From contig CAZDWC010000003.1 of the NCBI GenBank assembly GCA_964509075.1, positions 62,001 to 126,000 on the forward strand: 64,000 nucleotides of DNA, written 5' to 3'. The number at the start of each line of letters is the position of its first letter. The stretch's first letter is position 1. The translations under genes were made by a program, and so were the position numbers. The notes under the pieces are model-generated. The model ran no database searches, was not told the origin of the DNA, and was given only the letters and a program-made list of their open reading frames with translations. The DNA comes from UBA7239 sp964509075 (GTDB lineage Bacteria; Pseudomonadota; Gammaproteobacteria; Pseudomonadales; UBA7239). Shown piece by piece: positions 59,656-64,000 of the stretch.

Positions 59656-61155
59656 ATGAATCGTTTGCGGGGTTGGCTGGTTCTCCGTGAGTGGCATTTC
59701 TATGTGCCGCCGCTGCTGATGGCTGCGTGGTCCATGTATCTGTTATTGCGGGTTGTCACAGCAAGAATTTTCTATCCCTACGAACTCGAATGGATTGAAG
59801 GTTCCGTGTTGCATCATGTCGTGCGAATTTTGCAGGGCAAGCAGCTTTATGTGCTGCCGGATATGGAGTTCGCGCCGGCACTGTATACGCCGCTTTATTA
59901 TTATGTGTCGGCAGTGGTCGCGCATTTTGTCGGCGCGGGACTACCCGCGCTGCGTCTGGTTTCCTTTGTGTCGTCATTGTTCTCTTGTGTGTTTATGGGG
60001 GCAGTCGTCTGGCGTATAACGGCATCCCGCCTTGCGGTGTTGCTGGTCATGTTGTTGTACGCGAGCGTTTTCCATGGCTGCGGATTCTGGTACGACATTG
60101 CTCGAGTGGACAGTCTCTGGGTCGCATTGATGATGGGGAGCTTGTACGGCCTTGTGTCTTCGCGTTTAACCTGTCAGGGGTTATGGCTGACGGCATCCGC
60201 TCTTCTGCTCGGGTTGTCGGTTTTCACCAAGCAAACCTCATTCTTTCTTGTGCCTTTCTGGTGTTTGGCGATTGTCGCCTGGCATGGTTTTGGAAAAGCG
60301 CTGCTGCGGTTTTTAGTCGTTTTTGCGCTGACGATTGCTTTGCTCTTTGGTTTTATGCAATGGCATTCAGATGGGCGCTTCTGGTTCTTTACCATGCAGA
60401 TGGCCCAGCACCATGGATTTACCAAGGGGTTTCCGGGGCATTTTGTCTGGGGAGATCTGGGGTATGTGTTACGTTATTTTCTGGTGCTGGCGATAGTGGG
60501 GTTGACGGGCTTTTGGCAAAGTTCGCGCCGTGTGTTTGCCGGGTGGCTATTTCTGCTGCTGGGTTTTTCAGGTATGGCCTTCTTGTCCCGCCTGTATGTT
60601 GGCGGATATCTTAATGTCGTCATGTCAATGGATTTCTTCGTGGTGGTGCTGGCTGTAGCTGGTTTCCACTATCGCGTGCGTCGTTCGCCGTGGATCATGG
60701 AGAAACTTGTCTGGTGCCTGCTGTTGTGCCTGAACATATTTACGGGCTATTTCGAACCGGCCAGGCATATCCCATCTGCAGCAGACAGGGCATATGGTGA
60801 TGCATTGCTTGAACGGATATCTGAAGTGAAAGGTGATGTATGCATATTTCGCCACGGTTATCTGGCTTATCTTGCGGGCAAGGAATTTTGTGCGCATGAG
60901 TCGCAGGTGACGGACATCATGTTCAGTGGCAATACCGAGATGCGTGATCGCCTGTATGCTGATTTCCGCAGACGTATTGGGGGGCTGCACTACGAGGTGT
61001 TGCTGCTTGATAGCATGCCTGAGCTTACAGGCTATGTGGATGTGTCCACGATTCCCTATGACGTGTCACATCTGGACAATTATCAGATCGTGCATGATTT
61101 TGAGCCCGTGGAAGGCGGGCCTCGCCCTCGTTTGTGGTTGCAGTTGAAAAAATGA
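59656..61155 (+). CDS. GT-C/PMT-like polytopic membrane protein
   Basis: 499 residues, about ten hydrophobic segments in the first 380 residues (VPPLLMAAWSMYLLLRVV, LRLVSFVSSLFSCVFMGAVV, LLRFLVVFALTIALLFGFMQW, YFLVLAIVGLTGFW), and a soluble C-terminal part. The first loop has YPYELEWIEGSVLHHVVRILQG with ALYTPLYYYVSAV, the pattern of family-39-like glycosyltransferases, where an acidic residue in this loop is catalytic. Likely transfers a sugar from a polyprenyl-phosphate donor at the periplasmic face; substrate unknown. AGGTGG lies before the ATG at 59656, five bases after the cysG stop, so the two are coupled. Confidence 0.72.
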   Translation: MNRLRGWLVLREWHFYVPPLLMAAWSMYLLLRVVTARIFYPYELEWIEGSVLHHVVRILQGKQLYVLPDMEFAPALYTPLYYYVSAVVAHFVGAGLPALRLVSFVSSLFSCVFMGAVVWRITASRLAVLLVMLLYASVFHGCGFWYDIARVDSLWVALMMGSLYGLVSSRLTCQGLWLTASALLLGLSVFTKQTSFFLVPFWCLAIVAWHGFGKALLRFLVVFALTIALLFGFMQWHSDGRFWFFTMQMAQHHGFTKGFPGHFVWGDLGYVLRYFLVLAIVGLTGFWQSSRRVFAGWLFLLLGFSGMAFLSRLYVGGYLNVVMSMDFFVVVLAVAGFHYRVRRSPWIMEKLVWCLLLCLNIFTGYFEPARHIPSAADRAYGDALLERISEVKGDVCIFRHGYLAYLAGKEFCAHESQVTDIMFSGNTEMRDRLYADFRRRIGGLHYEVLLLDSMPELTGYVDVSTIPYDVSHLDNYQIVHDFEPVEGGPRPRLWLQLKK

Positions 61156-61164
61156 AATAGCTGT

Positions 61165-61707
61165 CTAGTCGGCAGTAAGTGAAAGGAACTCGGATCGCGT
61201 AGCCGGGTTTGTCTGGAAAGCGCCGAGCATCGCCGATGTCTTCATCACGGAATTCTGCTTTTCCACACCACGCATCATCATGCACATGTGCCGGGCTTCG
61301 ATAATCACACCAACACCTGCTGCGTGGGTGACATCGCGAATGGTGGTGGCAATCTGTTTGGTCAGGTTTTCCTGTATCTGCAGGCGGCGCGCGTACATGT
61401 CGATAATGCGGGCTACCTTGGAAAGTCCCAATACCTTGCCGGTCGGAATATAGGCGACATGGCATTTGCCGATAAAGGGCAGCAGATGGTGTTCGCACAT
61501 CGAGTACAGCTCGATATCCTTGACCAGGACCATCTCGTTACAATCGGAATCAAACAGTGCACCGTTGATGACTTCATCGAGATTCTGGTGATAGCCGCGC
61601 GTCAAAAACTGGAATGCCTTGGCAGCCCGAGCGGGCGTATCGCGCAGGCCATCGCGGTTCAGGTCTTCGCCGATACTGGTGATGATTTTTGCAAAAGACT
61701 CTTGCAT
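61165..61707 (-). CDS. folE: GTP cyclohydrolase I FolE
   Basis: 180 residues, short relative to E. coli (about 220) but normal for many bacteria. The zinc-site residues are in SMCEHHLLPFIGK and RHMCMMMRGVEK; GLSKVARIIDMYARRLQIQENLTKQIA is the conserved core. It makes dihydroneopterin triphosphate from GTP, the first step of folate synthesis. In-frame starts up to 61827 add unrelated sequence; GAGGA lies seven bases before the ATG at 61707. It is divergent from prmB. Confidence 0.94.
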   Translation of the reverse strand: MQESFAKIITSIGEDLNRDGLRDTPARAAKAFQFLTRGYHQNLDEVINGALFDSDCNEMVLVKDIELYSMCEHHLLPFIGKCHVAYIPTGKVLGLSKVARIIDMYARRLQIQENLTKQIATTIRDVTHAAGVGVIIEARHMCMMMRGVEKQNSVMKTSAMLGAFQTNPATRSEFLSLTAD

Positions 61708-61859
61708 GGTGCTGTCCTCGTCAATTGCGGCAACAGTAAGGGATGCCTTTGCCGAGGTAAAGGCCGCACGGGAAAATTTCGGTAATTTCATTGGTCTGTG
61801 TTTTGTAAGGTTTTTTCGGCGATACAATGCAAGGGAATAATCGGGGAGCTGGTTTCAAC

Positions 61860-62723
61860 ATGAATTTGCAGCAGTGGCTTGAGCAGACAGAACAGCTGCT
61901 GGGTGATGAACAGGTTTTTCTGGGGCACGGAACTGACAACGACTGGGATGAGGCCTTGCACCTGACTTTGCCTCTGCTGGGCATCGATTTTGATGCACCG
62001 CGCGATGTGCTGTCGCGCAACCTGACATCGGTGGAGCTTGCAATGCTGACGGCTGCTCGCGAGCAGCGTATCGCAAAGCGTGTTCCGGTGCCCTATATCA
62101 CTCATCAGGCGTGGTTTTGCGGCATGCCTTTCTATGTCGATGAGCGCGTACTGATTCCGCGCTCACCACTGGGTGAATCCATCGAACGCGGCTTTGCTCC
62201 CTGGTTGAAGCAGGCGCCGGACAGCATTCTGGATCTCTGTTGTGGCAGCGCCTGTATCGCCATCGCCTGCGCAGCACATTTTCCGGATGCGCGTGTGGAT
62301 GCGGCGGATATTTCTGCTGATGCACTGGCTGTGGCGCAAATCAATGTCGAGCGTCATGCGGCTGCGGTGCGTCTGGTGGAATCCGATCTGTTCAGCAATC
62401 TGGCCGGACAGCGCTATGACCTGATTGTCTGCAACCCACCCTATGTTGATGCCGAGGACATGGCGACGCTGCCGGATGAATATCGCCATGAGCCGGAGCT
62501 GGCACTTGCCTCCGGCAGTGATGGTCTGGATTTTACCCGGCGCCTGTTAGACGCCGCTGCGGATCACTTGACGGAACAGGGCGTGTTGATTGTTGAAGTG
62601 GGCAATAGCGCTCCTGCCCTAGAGGCTGCATTTCCGCATTTGCCATTCATCTGGCTGGAATTCGAGCGCGGCGGCGACGGTGTTTTCCTGTTAACGGCGG
62701 CAGATCTGCAGCGTAAGCCCTGA
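61860..62723 (+). CDS. prmB: Ribosomal protein L3 N5-glutamine methyltransferase PrmB
   Basis: 287 residues. An N-terminal helical domain (about 1-90) precedes a SAM-dependent methyltransferase: LDLCCGSACIAIACAAHFPDA (motif I), then the NPPY motif VCNPPYVDAEDM (N192-Y195) that accepts the glutamine side chain. PrmB methylates a Gln in L3 and relatives; PrmC, which acts on release factors, is related, but the residues FYVDERVLIPRSPLGESIERGF resemble PrmB. The frame is open from 61827; GGGGAG before the ATG at 61860 decides the start. Confidence 0.91.
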   Translation: MNLQQWLEQTEQLLGDEQVFLGHGTDNDWDEALHLTLPLLGIDFDAPRDVLSRNLTSVELAMLTAAREQRIAKRVPVPYITHQAWFCGMPFYVDERVLIPRSPLGESIERGFAPWLKQAPDSILDLCCGSACIAIACAAHFPDARVDAADISADALAVAQINVERHAAAVRLVESDLFSNLAGQRYDLIVCNPPYVDAEDMATLPDEYRHEPELALASGSDGLDFTRRLLDAAADHLTEQGVLIVEVGNSAPALEAAFPHLPFIWLEFERGGDGVFLLTAADLQRKP

Positions 62724-62775
62724 TTCGATTCCGCTTTTGGTTGTGGCTGCTACGCTTAATAGCGGAGGGCTGCCT

Positions 62776-64000
62776 GTGTACTACCGGAGTGTACGTCAGA
62801 AAATTGTCATGTTGCTGGGTGCGATATCGTGTCTGGTGATTGTGGCATTTTCAGGATTGCTCGGCGTCCTGCTTTGGCAGATGACCGAGTCACTTTATGG
62901 TCGCCAGGCAGAGTTGGTTATCTCCCTGCAGCGCACGGTTGACCAGAACGGGCAGGTGATGAGTACCATGCTCAACGATTACACTCTGTGGGATGAGATG
63001 TACACATTTGCCGAGCGTGTTGACAGTGTGTATGGTGTTGCCGGAGACAAAGCAATACCGGAGCCGGATTTACTTTGGGCAAAAGACAATATTGGCACTG
63101 TATTGTCGGCGGCCAGCAAGATTGACTATGTCTGGGTGCTGAATCGTTCCGGTGATTGTATTTTCCAGGCGCAAGATGATGAAAGGGATGATCGACTGTT
63201 CGCGCCGCCGTTTGCCGCTTTTGCGTTCAATGATGTTGAAAGCAAGAAAGGGCTGCACGGTTTTTTGCGTCTCGACAGCGGCGCATTGCTGGAGTTGCGT
63301 GCGATGCAGATCATGCATACCAGCGATCTTCAGCGTACAGGTGAATTCAGTGGTTGGCTGGTTTTTGCCCGTGAAATTGATGAGGATGTTATCACGCGAT
63401 TGTCTGAAACACTGGGTGATCAGGTCAGTTTGCAGAATTCTGGCTGGTCGGCACCGCGTAAGCACAAGTTGGGTGCCTGGCAGGTCGAAGCCGGATATGC
63501 CCTGCCGGCGATTGCCGGGCAGCCGCCTGCTGGCACGCTGGTGATTCGCAAGGATTTTCATGATTTTTATCAGTTGTTCCTGATGTTCATGGGAATCTAT
63601 GGACTGGCTCTGGTCGCTGTTGTCTTGATGTTGGCCATGGTCTACTGGTGTATGGGGCGCTGGATTATTTCGCCGCTGCAGGCATTTTCTGATGCCTTGA
63701 ACAGCAAGAGTGTTGAACCTCTTTTCAAATATATCGAGACGCACAACGAGATGGGGCGCCTTGCGCATCTGATCATCGAGTTCTTTCGGCAGCGTCAAAT
63801 GCTGGAAACAGAAGTTAACGCAAAAGAACAGGTTGTCGATTCGCTCTCGCAAGCAAATCGGGAGCTGTACGAGTCTGCACATCGTGACGGTTTGACGGGT
63901 TTGTCGAACCGGCGTTGTTACGATGAATATTTACTGGCTGTCTGGGAACGAGCAACGTTGGCACATGGCATGGTGGCGATCATCCTTTTTGATGTTGATG
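62776..64000 (+). CDS. CHASE4-GGDEF diguanylate cyclase, 5' portion (runs off the window)
   Basis: About 408 residues are visible; the rest lies beyond the window. GGAGGG precedes a GTG at 62776. A transmembrane helix (about 10-35: IVMLLGAISCLVIVAFSGLLG) is followed by a periplasmic CHASE4-like sensor domain (about 36-250: NDYTLWDEMYTFAERV is typical), a second helix (about 268-292), a HAMP-like linker, and the start of a GGDEF domain (HRDGLTGLSNRRCYDEYL). The active-site GG[DE]EF loop is not included, so activity cannot be judged. It would be a membrane sensor that makes c-di-GMP. Confidence 0.88.
   Translation, partial: MYYRSVRQKIVMLLGAISCLVIVAFSGLLGVLLWQMTESLYGRQAELVISLQRTVDQNGQVMSTMLNDYTLWDEMYTFAERVDSVYGVAGDKAIPEPDLLWAKDNIGTVLSAASKIDYVWVLNRSGDCIFQAQDDERDDRLFAPPFAAFAFNDVESKKGLHGFLRLDSGALLELRAMQIMHTSDLQRTGEFSGWLVFAREIDEDVITRLSETLGDQVSLQNSGWSAPRKHKLGAWQVEAGYALPAIAGQPPAGTLVIRKDFHDFYQLFLMFMGIYGLALVAVVLMLAMVYWCMGRWIISPLQAFSDALNSKSVEPLFKYIETHNEMGRLAHLIIEFFRQRQMLETEVNAKEQVVDSLSQANRELYESAHRDGLTGLSNRRCYDEYLLAVWERATLAHGMVAIILFDVD

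Noticed and set aside
1..64000. Defence islands, CRISPR arrays, prophage or insertion-sequence genes
   Set aside because: No repeat-spacer pattern, transposase, integrase, phage structural gene or known defence domain was recognised in either strand.

Overview
The window is a stretch of gammaproteobacterial core chromosome of moderate GC content. No insertion sequence, prophage, CRISPR array or rRNA operon is visible. Gene order points to the Pseudomonadales/Cellvibrionales side of the class: cheA-cheB-motC-motD-cheW-DUF2802, lolCDE, purM-purN-DUF3108, fabA-fabB, ruvB-ybgC-tolQRAB-pal-cpoB, a sigma-54-type promoter ahead of flgFGHIJKL, and an RssB-like response regulator/phosphatase followed by a STAS protein. 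The species cannot be named from the sequence alone.

Layout. 1-4.3 kb: end of a chemotaxis cluster with a second stator pair (motC/motD). 4.3-6.5 kb: three minus-strand envelope or unknown genes. 6.7-9.9 kb: the lipoprotein exporter LolCDE. 9.9-16.0 kb: a minus-strand block running fabA, fabB, a polytopic membrane protein, purM, purN, DUF3108. 16.3-18.5 kb: galU and a phosphomannomutase, which make sugar nucleotides for surface polysaccharide. 18.7-22.1 kb: two small unknown genes, pgi and ispB. 22.3-29.0 kb: ruvB and the Tol-Pal operon. 28.9-30.3 kb: a LapG-like protease and an unknown gene. 30.5-33.4 kb: an EamA exporter and mtnB-mtnD-mtnC of methionine salvage. 33.4-35.7 kb: a GT-C-like membrane protein and an FMN-binding-type protein. 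35.7-39.5 kb: tRNA-Asn, tRNA-Met, uvrB and a membrane-anchored SGNH protein. 39.6-48.6 kb: flgFGHIJKL (distal rod, L and P rings, hook-filament junction). 48.8-50.7 kb: an acidic porin behind a PhoB-box-like promoter, and a secreted protein. 50.7-55.8 kb: PilZ, RssB-like, STAS, 2OG-Fe(II) oxygenase, MoxR ATPase, CysZ and a small periplasmic protein. 56-64 kb: topA, a shortened siroheme synthase, a GT-C-like protein, folE, prmB, and a CHASE4-GGDEF protein cut by the window edge.

Together the genes describe a motile, chemotactic Gram-negative cell with a complete outer-membrane maintenance set (Lol, Tol-Pal, porin) and several c-di-GMP-linked parts (PilZ, GGDEF, LapG-like). No large undescribed system stands out. 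The observations most worth a second look are a siroheme synthase whose methyltransferase half stops early and has lost conserved residues, a 16-bp direct repeat spaced exactly two helical turns apart over the fabA promoter, a PhoB-box promoter in front of an acidic porin, and several familiar operons that lack their usual partners (ruvB without ruvCA, a MoxR ATPase without its VWA gene, che genes without parC/parP, LapG without LapD).
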